A stretch of DNA of 64,000 nucleotides from VXPQ01 sp964608315 (GCA_964608315.1 CAZSNF010000017.1:18411-82410); one strand, 5' to 3'; positions 24,171-34,100 are shown, counted from the first letter of the stretch. The notes: generated by a model not told the origin, from the sequence alone. Program-made: numbers and translations.

Positions 24171-27068
24171 ATGGAGGAGACACGCATGAACGACGCCTTG
24201 CAGGACTTTCGGCGCGCGCTTGCGCCCCGCATTGCGGGCGAGCTGCTTTTCGACGAGATGTCGCGCGCGCTGTACGCGACAGACGCCAGTATCTATCGCA
24301 TGACGCCGCGCGCCGTGCTGGTTCCGCGCACGATGGACGACGTGCAAGCGGCGATCGAAGAAGCCGCCCGCTTCGGAATGCCGATACTGCCGCGCGGCGG
24401 CGGCTCCTCCCTGGCCGGACAAACAGTGGCGGAAGCCCTGGTCATCGACTTTACGAAGCGCCTTGATCGCATTCTGGAAATAGACGAGGAAGCACGACAG
24501 GTTCGCGTAGAGCCCGGACTGGTGCTGGACCGCCTCAACGCCGCGCTGGCGCCCCGCGGACTGATGGCGGGACCTGACCCCGCGAGCAGCAACCGCGCCA
24601 CGCTCGGAGGCATGGTGGGCAACAACGCCACAGGCGCTCATTCCATTCTGTACGGGAATACGATCGACCATGTGCATGCGCTGGACGTCTTTCTCGACGA
24701 CGGCGCGCTGGTCCGTCTGGAAGAAACCTCCCCCGAACGCTGGGATCAACGCGCCCGCGCCACCGGACGCGAAGGACACATTTTCCGAGGACTGGGCCAA
24801 CTACTCGAAACCCATGCAGAAACGATCCGCCGGGATACGCCCCGGCACTGGCGGCGCAACAGCGGGTACCGCCTGGAACATCTCCTCGACAAGGCGTCCA
24901 GAAACCCCGCGCGCCTCCTGTGCGGCAGCGAAGGCACGCTGGCCGTCACCAAAGAAATCCGGTTGCAGGTGGTCGAACGCCCGAAGCGATCGGCGCTGGG
25001 CGTCGCGCACTTCGCCACGTTGCGGGAAGCGCTCGAATCCGTAACCGCCATTCTTGAAACCAGCCCGTCGGCTATTGAACTGTTCGACGGCGTCGCCATT
25101 GAGCAGACCCGCCGCACGCCGGGGTTTGCGCATCGCCTCACGTTCATTGAGGGCAATCCGGAAGCGGTGCTCATCACGGAATACTTTGGCGATAGCGATC
25201 AGGAATTGACCGCCCGGCTGAACGATCTCAGGCGAACGCTGGCGCGCAACCATGCCGCATACGCGATTGTCCCTGCCCGTACGCTGGAAGAAATCGCCAA
25301 CGTATGGACCGTGCGCAAGGAGAGCCTTGGGCTCATCATGGGCGTCGAAGGCGAGCACAAGCCCATTGCCTTCATCGAAGATGCGTCCGTGCCGGTCGAG
25401 CATCTTGCCGAGTACGTAGCGTCGCTTCTGTCGCTTTTGGAGCGGACCCGCACCGTCCTGTACGCCCATGCTTCCGCAGGCACTCTGCACATCCGTCCGT
25501 TCATCAACACAAAGGACGCGGAAGACGTGGCGAAAATGCGCGACATTGCGCAGGGATCGATGGAACTCGTGCGGCGGTTCGGCGGAACGGTCTCTTCGGA
25601 GCATGGAGACGGACTGGTCCGCAGCGAATTCATCGAACCGCTGCTTGGCGCGGACCTGTATCGGGTCTATCGGGAAACGAAACAACTCTTCGACCCCCGC
25701 GGACTGCTCAATCCGGGAAAGATCGTCGACGCCCCGCCCATGACCGAACACCTGCGCATGGGCCCGGAATACGCAACGCTTCCGGTCGTCGAACAACTCG
25801 ATTTTTCCGATCAGGGCGGATTCGTCCGGGCGGTCGAATTGTGCAACGGCAACGGAGCCTGCCGCAAACTCGACGCCGGCGCGATGTGTCCTCCGTTCAT
25901 GGTCACGCGCAACGAGCAGGACAATACGCGGGGACGAGCCAACGCCCTGCGCGAGGCGTTGTCCGGCGGACTGCCGCAGGAGGCGCTGACCGGAAAACGA
26001 ATGTACGAAGTGATGGACCTGTGCGTTCAGTGCAAGGCTTGCAAAACGGAATGTCCGTCGAACGTGGATATGGCCCGCATCAAGTCCGAATGGCTTGGCA
26101 TGTACTGGAAAAAGCAGGTCCCGTCCCTTCGTACGCGGTTCTTCGCGCACATGCCGCAGATGGTCCGGCGGACGCCTGCAAGCGCGGCCCGCCTCGCCAA
26201 TGGATTGCAAAAAAAACAGACCGTCCGCCGGCTGCTCGAACGCGCCATGGGAATTTCCGCCCGCCGCGCATTGCCCTCGTTCGCCGCCGAACCGTTCACG
26301 CAGTGGTTTGCGAAGCAGGCGCCGCAACGCGCCCTTTCGGACAGCCCGCCCGTGCTGCTTTTCGTCGATACGTTCAACAACTGGAACCATCCCGAAACGG
26401 CCCGGGCCGCCGCGGAATTTCTTCAACGGACCGGCTTTGCCGTACAGGTCGCTTCGGAAACGCTTTGTTGCGGACGCCCCCTCTTCACGAAAGGGTTTCT
26501 GAAAGCAGCGCGGCAGCAGGTCCGGCAAGCCGCAGACGCCCTGTATCCATGGGCCGAACAGGGCGTCCCCGTGGTCGGCCTCGAACCCAGTTGCATTCTT
26601 ACGTTCCGCGACGAAGCCCGAATGCTCTTGCCCGGAGACGCGCGCATAGCCCGCCTCGCCAAACAGGTATTTACCTTCGAGGAATTCGTGATCGACCGGG
26701 CGGACGCTTTCGCCGAAGCGGCGCAATGGACCAGCGAAGCCCGGGAAGTGCTCCTGCACGAGCATTGCCACCAGAAAGCGCTGAAGGGCGCAAACGCCAC
26801 CGCAGCTTGCCTGGAAATGCCCCCGAACTACGCGGTGCGACCCGTCGATTCGGGATGCTGCGGCATGGCCGGCGCCTTCGGCTACGAAGCAGAGCATTAC
26901 GATCTGTCCATCGCCATGGCGGAGCGGCGGCTTGCCCCGGCGGTCCGGAATGCGCCGAAAGACACGCTAATCGCCGCCGCAGGCGTTTCGTGCCGCGCCC
27001 AGATTTTCGATACCGCGAAGCGGCAGGCGCTGCATCCGGCGGAAATTCTGCTTGATGCGCTGCGGTAG
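24171..27068 (+). CDS. FAD-binding and Fe-S oxidoreductase (D-2-hydroxyacid dehydrogenase, YdiJ/GlcD-GlpC fusion type)
   Basis: A 965-residue fusion oxidising a 2-hydroxyacid (D-lactate, glycolate or D-2-hydroxyglutarate are candidates). Domain order: FAD_binding_4 (about 35-250; PRGGGSSLAGQ and MVGNNATGAHS), FAD-oxidase C-terminal cap (about 270-525; HASAGTLHIRPF, SSEHGDG), an Fe-S region with CNGNGACRK...CP and CVQCKACKTECPSNVDM near 615-632, and a C-terminal heterodisulfide-reductase-like half with two CCG motifs (near 766 and 897). This layout and length resemble E. coli YdiJ. ATG at 24171 and at 24186 both have an SD; the first is used. It converges with the M1 peptidase (13 bp). Confidence 0.9.
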   Translation: MEETRMNDALQDFRRALAPRIAGELLFDEMSRALYATDASIYRMTPRAVLVPRTMDDVQAAIEEAARFGMPILPRGGGSSLAGQTVAEALVIDFTKRLDRILEIDEEARQVRVEPGLVLDRLNAALAPRGLMAGPDPASSNRATLGGMVGNNATGAHSILYGNTIDHVHALDVFLDDGALVRLEETSPERWDQRARATGREGHIFRGLGQLLETHAETIRRDTPRHWRRNSGYRLEHLLDKASRNPARLLCGSEGTLAVTKEIRLQVVERPKRSALGVAHFATLREALESVTAILETSPSAIELFDGVAIEQTRRTPGFAHRLTFIEGNPEAVLITEYFGDSDQELTARLNDLRRTLARNHAAYAIVPARTLEEIANVWTVRKESLGLIMGVEGEHKPIAFIEDASVPVEHLAEYVASLLSLLERTRTVLYAHASAGTLHIRPFINTKDAEDVAKMRDIAQGSMELVRRFGGTVSSEHGDGLVRSEFIEPLLGADLYRVYRETKQLFDPRGLLNPGKIVDAPPMTEHLRMGPEYATLPVVEQLDFSDQGGFVRAVELCNGNGACRKLDAGAMCPPFMVTRNEQDNTRGRANALREALSGGLPQEALTGKRMYEVMDLCVQCKACKTECPSNVDMARIKSEWLGMYWKKQVPSLRTRFFAHMPQMVRRTPASAARLANGLQKKQTVRRLLERAMGISARRALPSFAAEPFTQWFAKQAPQRALSDSPPVLLFVDTFNNWNHPETARAAAEFLQRTGFAVQVASETLCCGRPLFTKGFLKAARQQVRQAADALYPWAEQGVPVVGLEPSCILTFRDEARMLLPGDARIARLAKQVFTFEEFVIDRADAFAEAAQWTSEAREVLLHEHCHQKALKGANATAACLEMPPNYAVRPVDSGCCGMAGAFGYEAEHYDLSIAMAERRLAPAVRNAPKDTLIAAAGVSCRAQIFDTAKRQALHPAEILLDALR

Positions 27069-27081
27069 GCATTGGCGGGAA

Positions 27082-29088
27082 TTACTCGTCCGCCGCCCCG
27101 GAAGACCAGCTGTTGTTCGACTCGTCCACATCCGGCAACAGATTTTCCGGATCGATCACGACGCGCGCGACGGGGCTTTCCGTAACAAGCGTAAACGAAG
27201 CGGTGGTGGCGCCGTTCAGCCAGGACGCAACGGGAATCCTCCTGCCGATCACCTCCCCGGACTCCAGTTCGACGCCGAGAAAAACCGGCATAGGCGCCAA
27301 CCCGTTGTCGCGCACCGTAATGGTCGTTTCGCTCCCTTCCGCGCGCACCTCTTCGATAGCCTGGTCGAGCGTCCAGGTTTCGTAATACCACGACCGCCAG
27401 AACCAGTCCAGGTCGCGCCCGGAAACCCGCTCGAACGTATTGAACAAGTCCCACGGATACGGATGCTTGTACGCCCACTCGGCGATGAACGTGCGGGTGG
27501 CCTCGTAAAACGCCTCGTCGCCCAGCACGGCGCGCAAGGCAACCAGCATTGTGGCGGGCTTCATGTAGGAAGCGATCGTAAAAGCAAGCGGCGTTTCGTG
27601 ATAGTCGGAATGCCGCATGATCGCTCCCTCGATACGCTGCCGGGCCACCGCGGCGTAAATCTGCCTGTCGGGGAGATAATGATTGAGGCCCGGGTGGTAG
27701 TCCATCCGGGCGTCGTTCTCGTGGAAGGTCGCGAATCCCTCGTCCATCCAGCTGAATTGCCGCTCGTTCGCGCCGACGACCATCGGAATCCACATGTGGG
27801 CCAGTTCGTGCGCCGTCACATTGTACAACGCGCTGTCGCCGCGCGCATTATAATCCCCCATCAGGGTCATCATGGGATATTCCATGCCGCCGCCGATGAT
27901 CTCCGCGCCTTCCACGGCCGTCATGTGCGGCCACGGATACGCAAAACCGGTATTCGCGGAGTGATACCGGATCGCATGCCGCTGATATTCCGTAACGTTC
28001 GCCCAAAGGGGCGCCCCTTCGCGATAGAACGTGTTGATCCGGGTAAAATCCTCTTCTCCATCGCCGTCGCGATCCCCGACGGACGCGCGGCCCGCCTCCC
28101 AAACAGACTCCTTCGTCGCGCCGAAGGCCACGTCGCGCACATTGTCCGCCGCGAAACGCCACCGCAACAAACCGTCGTCGGTCATTGCCGTGCCCGCCTC
28201 TCCGAAATCTTCCGGTCCAATCACCTGCATGGAGCTATCGCTCTCCCACGCCGCATGCGCGCGATCAAGAATGTGCGGCGCCAGCGTCTCTTCGGGGTTC
28301 TGCAATTCGCCGGTGGCGCTTACGATCCATCCCTCCGGAATCTCCACCGTAAGGTCGTAATCAGCGAAGCCGTGATAAAATTCGGATACGCCCGTAAACT
28401 CCCCGGTATGCCAACCCGCCACATCGTCGTACACGGCCATAACCGGATACCAGTAGGCAAGAAAAAGCAGGTTGTCCCCGCCGCGTCCCATGCGCCCTCC
28501 CGCGCCGACCTCCGGGATGTTGAAATGCCATTCGATATCGATCGTCACCGTTTCTCCCGAGGCGATCGGCTGCGGCAAGATCAACATCATATTGGTCCCG
28601 CCGACCTGGAAATTCGGCCCTTCGGGAACAGGGCCATGGGGAAGTTCCTCGCCCTGCGCCGCCACGCGGCGGATCGCCATGCCCCCGGTCACTTCCGCCG
28701 CTTCGGCGCGGCGGGCGCCCGGCCTGTGCAAATTCTGCGCAATCTCCAGGTACAGCCGGGAAAGCGTATCCGGCGAATGGTTCGTATAGGTAATGGAGCC
28801 GCTCCCGTCCAGCAAGCCGGTCACGGGAAAGACGCGGGCATTCAGCGCATAGCGCGTTTGCTGCGTCCAGTAATTCAGGCCGGGCTCGCCCGTGACGGAA
28901 CGCGTTCCCCGAAGAACCGCCTGCCGGTAATAGTCGGGGGGCGTAATCTCCCAGGGAATGGGCCTGTTGGCGACCTGCTCGATATGGGTCGTTTGCGCCA
29001 CGCCCGCCAGATTGGCCGGGGCGCACCCGGCGAGCAATGCAACCCCAAACGCTGCAAAACAGGGAGCAAACAAAAAACGCACGTTCAT
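27082..29088 (-). CDS. M1 family metallopeptidase, lipoprotein
   Basis: A 668-residue gluzincin aminopeptidase-type protein, exported: MNVRFLFAPCFAAFGVALLAGC gives a lipobox with cysteine at 22. The zinc motif HELAHMW lies near residue 427, with the third ligand in WMDEGFATFHEND about 19 residues later; a GGGMEYPMM substrate-binding GxMEN-like motif precedes it. A beta-rich N-terminal domain and a C-terminal alpha/beta region follow M1 order. Expected to trim peptides in the periplasm or at the cell surface. Next on the same strand is an S41 protease, 41 bp upstream, suggesting a shared transcript. Confidence 0.92.
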   Translation of the reverse strand: MNVRFLFAPCFAAFGVALLAGCAPANLAGVAQTTHIEQVANRPIPWEITPPDYYRQAVLRGTRSVTGEPGLNYWTQQTRYALNARVFPVTGLLDGSGSITYTNHSPDTLSRLYLEIAQNLHRPGARRAEAAEVTGGMAIRRVAAQGEELPHGPVPEGPNFQVGGTNMMLILPQPIASGETVTIDIEWHFNIPEVGAGGRMGRGGDNLLFLAYWYPVMAVYDDVAGWHTGEFTGVSEFYHGFADYDLTVEIPEGWIVSATGELQNPEETLAPHILDRAHAAWESDSSMQVIGPEDFGEAGTAMTDDGLLRWRFAADNVRDVAFGATKESVWEAGRASVGDRDGDGEEDFTRINTFYREGAPLWANVTEYQRHAIRYHSANTGFAYPWPHMTAVEGAEIIGGGMEYPMMTLMGDYNARGDSALYNVTAHELAHMWIPMVVGANERQFSWMDEGFATFHENDARMDYHPGLNHYLPDRQIYAAVARQRIEGAIMRHSDYHETPLAFTIASYMKPATMLVALRAVLGDEAFYEATRTFIAEWAYKHPYPWDLFNTFERVSGRDLDWFWRSWYYETWTLDQAIEEVRAEGSETTITVRDNGLAPMPVFLGVELESGEVIGRRIPVASWLNGATTASFTLVTESPVARVVIDPENLLPDVDESNNSWSSGAADE

Positions 29089-29129
29089 GGGGAGGCGCTG
29101 CGCAGCAGGCTGTATGGAATTGGACGCTA

Positions 29130-30848
29130 TCAGCGGCTTGCGGGACGATCAGGTTCCTGCGAAGGCGATTCCTGCCATGTGGCAAGGCCTTCGGCAAGTC
29201 CCCATAAACCCAGCGCAGCATTCAATTCCGGGTCTACTTCCTGATAGACGCCATACCAGGCCCTGTGCCCGAAAAATTCCTGTGCGATACGTCCGCGCAG
29301 GTGCACTTCCAGCGTCTCCCGATGCGTCTGCAAGGCGTCCGCCATCGCCGTGCGCGCGCTGTCCGCTTCCGCGGAAACCTCCGACAGCGAATCGTCCGCC
29401 TCGGCGTCGGTAGCGTATTCCACGAAAGACGCCCACAGATCGTCGGAAACGTCGAACGTGGAAACGAATTCCTCTTCCCGGTCGCGCCACAATTCGCGCA
29501 AGCGGCGTTCGTCCTCGCGGAACCATTCGCGGGCAAAGCGCCTGTCGAGGCCCCGCCCCAGCACCTCGCGGAGGGGCGCCACCGTATCCGGCTTCACGAT
29601 ATAATCGGGAAGGATGCCGCCCCCGCCGAACACGTCGCGGCCATGAGCGGTCTTGTAACGCAGCGAATCGGGAATGCTGTCCGAGTATTCGCCGGGGCGA
29701 TACGTCGCATCCTCCAGCGAAGCGAATTTCTCTTCGTAATAATCTTCCTGGTCGCCGTCCTGGTACGGGGTCTGGATGAGTCGTCCCGAGGGCGTATAGT
29801 AGCGGGCGACCGTCATCTGGAGAATGCTCTCGTCCGGCAAGGCGAACTGGTGCTGAACGAGTCCCTTTCCGAAGGTGCGCTGCCCCACGATAAGCGCGCG
29901 ATCATGGTCCTGCAAGGCGCCCGCCACAATTTCGCTGGCCGAAGCGGAATAGGCGTTCACCAGCACGATCACCGGCTCTTTTTCGAGAATGCCCGTGCGG
30001 CGAGTCCGATACGTGCTGGTGGTTTCCGGTCGGCGACCCCGGGTGTACACCACCGTCTTGCGCCCGGGAACCATCTCGTCCACGATTTCTATAGCCTCGC
30101 TCATATACCCGCCCGTATTGGAGCGCAGGTCCAGCACCAGCCGCTCCATGCCCTTGTCTTTCAGCGCCCGCGCGTGCTCTATGAATTCGTTGTAGGTTTC
30201 CTGGGAGAAGCGCGACAGGCGAATGTACCCCGTCGCGTCGTCCACCATGTACGAGGCGTCTACGGTGTATAGCGGAATGGCGTCGCGAGTGAGCGTGAAT
30301 TCGAGCGGCGCGCCCGCTCCGTATCTATGGATGGCGACGTCCACTTGCGTTCCGATTTCTCCTTTCAACCTCGAAGTAACCTCGTCTTCCGACAGGCCTA
30401 CCGCCGTGGAGTCGTCGATGCGCACGATGCGGTCCCCCGCCATCAAACCGGCCCGTTCGCTGGGGCCGTCCCCAATGACAGACATCACCCGCACGGTGTC
30501 GTCGCTCAAATCGTCGTCGTTGCGGGGAATCTCGAACCAGATGCCGATGCCGCCGAACGACCCCTGGAATCGCTCCTGCATATCCTGCGCGTCCTCGGCG
30601 GAAACATAGATCGAATGCGGATCCAGATCGTCCAGCATGCTGCGGATCGCTTCCTCAGCCAGCGTCGCCGGATCGACGGGTTCTACATACTGTTTGTTGA
30701 TGAGCAGAAACGCATCCTCGAGTTTGCGGAGTTGCGTGAGCGTATCCTCCCCAGGCAACGTGGATCGGAGGGTAACCCCAAGCAGCACGCCCGCCAGCAG
30801 CAGCAGCGCGGCGGGCATGATCCGGAATCGTTTGGGAGAAGCGGGCAT
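29130..30848 (-). CDS. S41 family C-terminal processing peptidase (CtpA/Prc-like)
   Basis: A 572-residue periplasmic serine protease. One N-terminal hydrophobic segment (about 10-28) anchors or exports it; a PDZ domain spans about 85-185; the S41 domain has LVLDLRSNTGG near 238-248, the catalytic serine S303 in NAYSASASE and the lysine K328 in TFGKG, 25 residues apart as expected of the Ser-Lys dyad. A long C-terminal helical region (about 430-572) is common in Bacteroidota members. ATG at 30848 is preferred to an upstream TTG. Likely roles are processing of lipoproteins or cell-wall enzymes. Confidence 0.93.
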   Translation of the reverse strand: MPASPKRFRIMPAALLLLAGVLLGVTLRSTLPGEDTLTQLRKLEDAFLLINKQYVEPVDPATLAEEAIRSMLDDLDPHSIYVSAEDAQDMQERFQGSFGGIGIWFEIPRNDDDLSDDTVRVMSVIGDGPSERAGLMAGDRIVRIDDSTAVGLSEDEVTSRLKGEIGTQVDVAIHRYGAGAPLEFTLTRDAIPLYTVDASYMVDDATGYIRLSRFSQETYNEFIEHARALKDKGMERLVLDLRSNTGGYMSEAIEIVDEMVPGRKTVVYTRGRRPETTSTYRTRRTGILEKEPVIVLVNAYSASASEIVAGALQDHDRALIVGQRTFGKGLVQHQFALPDESILQMTVARYYTPSGRLIQTPYQDGDQEDYYEEKFASLEDATYRPGEYSDSIPDSLRYKTAHGRDVFGGGGILPDYIVKPDTVAPLREVLGRGLDRRFAREWFREDERRLRELWRDREEEFVSTFDVSDDLWASFVEYATDAEADDSLSEVSAEADSARTAMADALQTHRETLEVHLRGRIAQEFFGHRAWYGVYQEVDPELNAALGLWGLAEGLATWQESPSQEPDRPASR

Positions 30849-31069
30849 CGTCTTCGAGCGCAACAAGGCGTTTGGAACTCTTTACGAGATAATTCCGGTA
30901 AAGTGCCCGCCGGATCGGGAATTCATGCGAAAAGATGCTCCGGCGAGGCGATAGCCTGCAACTCAGACGGCGCCTTGTCGTACTTTACGTACGCGGGAAC
31001 GCTCCGGCGCGCCTGCGACCTTTCTTCAACCAATTTTTCTTCTCCATACGCTCAACAACGCTTGCAACG

Positions 31070-31672
31070 ATGCGCAGCAACGGAACGATCATCCTTCTCC
31101 TCGTGCTTCTGGTCGTGCTTTTCGGCGGATGCATGGGATGCAACGCATACAACGGCATGGTGGGAAGCCAGGAAAACGTCGAGGCGTCCTGGGCCAATGT
31201 CGAAACGCAATATCAGCGCCGCGCCGACCTGATTCCCAATCTGGTCGCCACGGTGCGCGGGGCCGCCGACTTCGAACAGGAAACGCTCCAGGCCGTTACG
31301 CAAGCGCGGGCCGAGGCCACCTCGATCCAGTTGAACGTGGAGGATCTGGACGACCCGGCTCGCCTGCGCGCATTCGAGGCGGCGCAAAGCCGGCTCAGCG
31401 GCGCGCTGGGCCGATTGCTCGCCGTTTCCGAGAATTACCCGCAACTGCGCGCCACGGAAGCGTTCCGGGATTTGCAGGCGCAACTCGAAGGCACCGAAAA
31501 CCGGATCAACGTAGCCCGTCGCGATTACAACGAATCCGTGCGGAGCTACAATACGCAAATACGCCGCTTCCCCGCCGCGATTTTCGCCGCCGCGTTCGGG
31601 TTCGAACGACGCACTCCGTTCGAGGCGGAAGCAGGGGCCGAAGAAGCCCCCGCCGTCGACTTTTCCTCTTGA
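31070..31672 (+). CDS. LemA family protein
   Basis: A 200-residue membrane protein with one N-terminal helix (IILLLVLLVVLFGGC) and the LemA helical bundle: GMVGSQENVEASWANVETQY near 29-48, then RRADLIPNLVATVRGAADFE near 50-69, QYPQLRA-like ENYPQLRATEAF near 122-133 and ENRINVARRDYNESVRSYN near 145-163. ATG at 31070 puts the membrane helix at the N-terminus; the FGGCMGC segment could be a lipobox. It is 20 bp before a TPM-domain gene, a very common LemA-TPM pairing of unknown function. Confidence 0.92.
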   Translation: MRSNGTIILLLVLLVVLFGGCMGCNAYNGMVGSQENVEASWANVETQYQRRADLIPNLVATVRGAADFEQETLQAVTQARAEATSIQLNVEDLDDPARLRAFEAAQSRLSGALGRLLAVSENYPQLRATEAFRDLQAQLEGTENRINVARRDYNESVRSYNTQIRRFPAAIFAAAFGFERRTPFEAEAGAEEAPAVDFSS

Positions 31673-31692
31673 CAACGACCCCCGGACGCCAA

Positions 31693-32574
31693 ATGGCCAG
31701 GCAGGACGACGACGCGCGCGCAGGACAAAAAATGCGGGCAGGTCTTTGGGGCCGCCGCTTGCCGGCATGGATTCCGGGCCGGTTGTTGCTGGCGGGATTA
31801 TGCGGATTATGCATTGCGAGATTATGCTGTCCGGCGGCCGCATTCGGCCAAGGGAGCATAGACGTCATTCCTGCCGCCGGAAGCCTGGTGGCGGATGAGG
31901 CGGATTTGCTTACCCGCTCCGAGGAACGACGATTGGCCGAAAAACTGACGGCGTACGCAGACACGACTTCCACGCAAATCGTGGTCGTTACGATTCCGTC
32001 GCTCGAGGGCGTGCCGGCTGCGGAATATGCGCTGGCCCTGGGCCGCGAATGGGGCGTAGGACAAGAAGGCAAGAATAACGGCGTCGTGATCCTCGTGTCG
32101 CGCGACGACCGCGAAGCGCGCATCGAAACGGGATACGGCCTCGAGGGCGCCATTTCCGATGCGATCGCCGCCCGCATCTATCGCAACGTCATGGTTCCGT
32201 ATTTCCGCGAAGGACGGTTCTACGAAGGACTTTCCGCCGCGACGGACCTGCTGATCGCGGCGGCGGCGGGCGAATATACGGCCGAACAGGCGCCGGTGCG
32301 GCGCTCTGCTCCCCCCATCGATCCGTCCACGATCTTCACGTTGCTCATCGTAGTGTGGTTCGTTGTTGCGTCCATCCGGCGGCGCCGGGGCGGAAACGAC
32401 GGAGGCGAACGCTATCGTCGTCATGCGCACGGAAGCCATTTCATCGTCTGGGGAAGCGGCCTGGGGGGAGGCGGCGGCGGATTTGGAGGCGGACTGGGCG
32501 GAGGCGGTTTGGGCGGCTTCGGGGGATTTGGCGGAGGCGGCTTCGGCGGCGGCGGGGCGGGAGGCGGGTGGTAG
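31693..32574 (+). CDS. TPM domain protein (YgcG/Psb32-like) with glycine-rich tail
   Basis: A 293-residue exported protein: basic N-terminus and hydrophobic signal (about 24-50), TPM domain (about 60-190) with LVADEADLLT, TQIVVVTIPSL, NGVVILVSRDDREARIETG and the GLEGAISDA motif, one transmembrane helix near 208-225, and a C-terminal run of GGG/GGF repeats. The same architecture is seen in LemA-linked YgcG proteins in many bacteria. An alternative ATG lies 13 codons downstream. Function is unknown; the TPM fold is related to a thylakoid acid phosphatase. Confidence 0.9.
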   Translation: MARQDDDARAGQKMRAGLWGRRLPAWIPGRLLLAGLCGLCIARLCCPAAAFGQGSIDVIPAAGSLVADEADLLTRSEERRLAEKLTAYADTTSTQIVVVTIPSLEGVPAAEYALALGREWGVGQEGKNNGVVILVSRDDREARIETGYGLEGAISDAIAARIYRNVMVPYFREGRFYEGLSAATDLLIAAAAGEYTAEQAPVRRSAPPIDPSTIFTLLIVVWFVVASIRRRRGGNDGGERYRRHAHGSHFIVWGSGLGGGGGGFGGGLGGGGLGGFGGFGGGGFGGGGAGGGW

Positions 32575-32635
32575 CCTGTCCGGCGATTTTTCAAGGCATG
32601 GTCGCCTGGACCTTCCCGACGATATTTCTCCTGTC

Positions 32636-32971
32636 ATGATGCAGGCTGACCGGTTACAGGCGCTGCAAGCGTTCCACGAAGAAGACCCGGACGACGCATT
32701 CGTCCGGTTTGCGCTGGCGCAGGAATACCGCAAGCGAGGCAACGCCGAAGAAGCGCTTCGGTTTTTCGAGGGGCTGGTTTCAAAAAATCCCGAATACGTC
32801 GGGACATGGTACCATCTCGGGAAATTGTACGAGGAACTGGGCCGGAAGGAAGAGGCCATACGGACCTGGACGCAAGGCGTCGCAGTCGCGGGGCGGCAGC
32901 GCGACACGCATGCGCAGGCCGAACTCCGGGACGCCCTGATGCAGATAGACGGGGCGGGATTCGATGATTGA
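32636..32971 (+). CDS. Small TPR protein
   Basis: A 111-residue cytoplasmic protein made of about two tetratricopeptide repeats: FVRFALAQEYRKRGNAEEAL near 22-41 and TWYHLGKLYEELGRKEEAIR near 55-74, each with the small/large residue pattern of TPR helices. No signal peptide. It begins with two ATG codons in tandem at 32636/32639. Its end overlaps the start of the CPBP protease gene by 8 bp, so the two are co-translated. Likely a scaffold; partner unknown. Confidence 0.82.
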   Translation: MMQADRLQALQAFHEEDPDDAFVRFALAQEYRKRGNAEEALRFFEGLVSKNPEYVGTWYHLGKLYEELGRKEEAIRTWTQGVAVAGRQRDTHAQAELRDALMQIDGAGFDD

Positions 32972-33692
32972 CAACGTCTGGAGCCGATACCATACGACCT
33001 CCCGCTCGGCCACCTACGGGTTCCTGGCGGCGCTCCCCCTGCTTATTCTGTACGAGTTGCTGATCGTTTTTGCGAACCGCAGCGCCGTTACGCAGGTCCG
33101 CATTTCGTCCGAAATGTGGCTCAAACAGCTGTTGTGGGTGGCCGGAGATCACGGCCTGATCGCTTTCGGCGTCGCCATAGTGATTGCGGGGATCGCCGTA
33201 TTCTGGTGCGACCGCAAAAAAAAGATCCCCTTCCGTCCCCGCTATTTTGCGTGGATGCTGCTCGAAAGCGCCGCGTACGCCGTCGTGATCGCGCTCCTCG
33301 TCGCCAAGCTGGTGCAGGCCATCCTGCCCATGCTGGCGCAGCCTGCCCCAACCGAAGGACTCGCCATGAAACTGGCCCTTTCGGTCGGAGCGGGTCTGTA
33401 CGAGGAACTGCTGTTTCGGGTCCTGCTGGTCGGAATACTGTTCCAGGTTCTGCACCGGATCATGGAAAGCAGGGTACCGGCCTATGCCATAGCAGCGCTC
33501 GTCGGGGCTTTTCTTTTCAGTCTGATGCACTACATCGGCCCGCTGGGGGACGCCTTCCAGCCGGGTTCGTTTCTTTTCCGGATGCTTTTCGGGCTGGCGC
33601 TGAATGTCGTGTTCCTCTGGCGGGGGTTCGGCATAGCCGCCTGGACGCACGCCCTCTACGACGTCATGGCGCTGGTCCTGCTGGACGGATAG
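32964..33692 (+). CDS. CPBP/ABI family intramembrane metalloprotease
   Basis: A 242-residue inner-membrane protein with about six helices. The CPBP motifs are present: EELLFR at 147-152 (glutamate pair plus arginine), a histidine in FSLMHY near 188 and a second in AAWTHALYD near 227. These match the CAAX-processing/bacteriocin-processing glutamic-type intramembrane proteases related to Rce1. The 8 bp overlap with the TPR gene and the 31-33 kb gene order suggest one transcript from lemA. Substrate unknown. Confidence 0.88.
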   Translation: MIDNVWSRYHTTSRSATYGFLAALPLLILYELLIVFANRSAVTQVRISSEMWLKQLLWVAGDHGLIAFGVAIVIAGIAVFWCDRKKKIPFRPRYFAWMLLESAAYAVVIALLVAKLVQAILPMLAQPAPTEGLAMKLALSVGAGLYEELLFRVLLVGILFQVLHRIMESRVPAYAIAALVGAFLFSLMHYIGPLGDAFQPGSFLFRMLFGLALNVVFLWRGFGIAAWTHALYDVMALVLLDG

Positions 33693-33911
33693 GGGACTGC
33701 GGGCGGACGCGCCGACCCGCCGCCGGGATACTGCGCGGCGAAAAAAACGGCGGGACGCGAGGTTATATTCGCCGGGCTTCTGTGTCTAAAAGGGGGACTG
33801 CGCTTGATGCGCAGGGCAAGTGGACAGAGCATTTTCCGGGATCCGAGCGACCCGGTCACGGTTCAAAAAAGCGCAGGCAAACCCATCGTACATACCCGGA
33901 GGCAAAACGCC

Positions 33912-34097
33912 ATGTTCAAAAAGCAAGACAAATCCTTTGAGGACTTCGAACAGCTTCTGAAGAAAGCGGCGCAGAGGAAAATGACGCCAGAAGAACGAAG
34001 GGAGCAAAGGGTGTCTTTCGTCATGGGGATGTTACCCGCGGACAGCCCCCTGACAAAGGATGAAGTGCGAAAAATGCTGAATAAAAACTACTTGTAA
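33912..34097 (+). CDS. Small helical partner of the downstream Fic protein
   Basis: A 61-residue, highly charged helical protein (MFKKQDKSFEDFEQLLKK start, then MTPEERREQRVSFVMGM, end VRKMLNKNYL). Short proteins with a similar EERxxQRxSF pattern commonly precede Fic genes; it ends 3 bp before the Fic ATG. It could act as antitoxin, but the classic (S/T)xxxE(G/N) inhibitory motif is not seen. A longer start at 33804 is possible but adds a poorly composed N-terminus. Base composition here is less GC-rich than the flanks. Confidence 0.6.
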   Translation: MFKKQDKSFEDFEQLLKKAAQRKMTPEERREQRVSFVMGMLPADSPLTKDEVRKMLNKNYL

Positions 34098-34100
34098 GCG

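Noticed and set aside
24801..26897. A 698-codon minus-strand frame inside the FAD/Fe-S oxidase gene
   Set aside because: Composition is shadow-like and the plus strand has clear FAD and Fe-S motifs throughout.
31129..31692. Long N-terminal extension of the TPM protein overlapping lemA
   Set aside because: It is an out-of-frame reading of lemA; the signal peptide starts after 31693.
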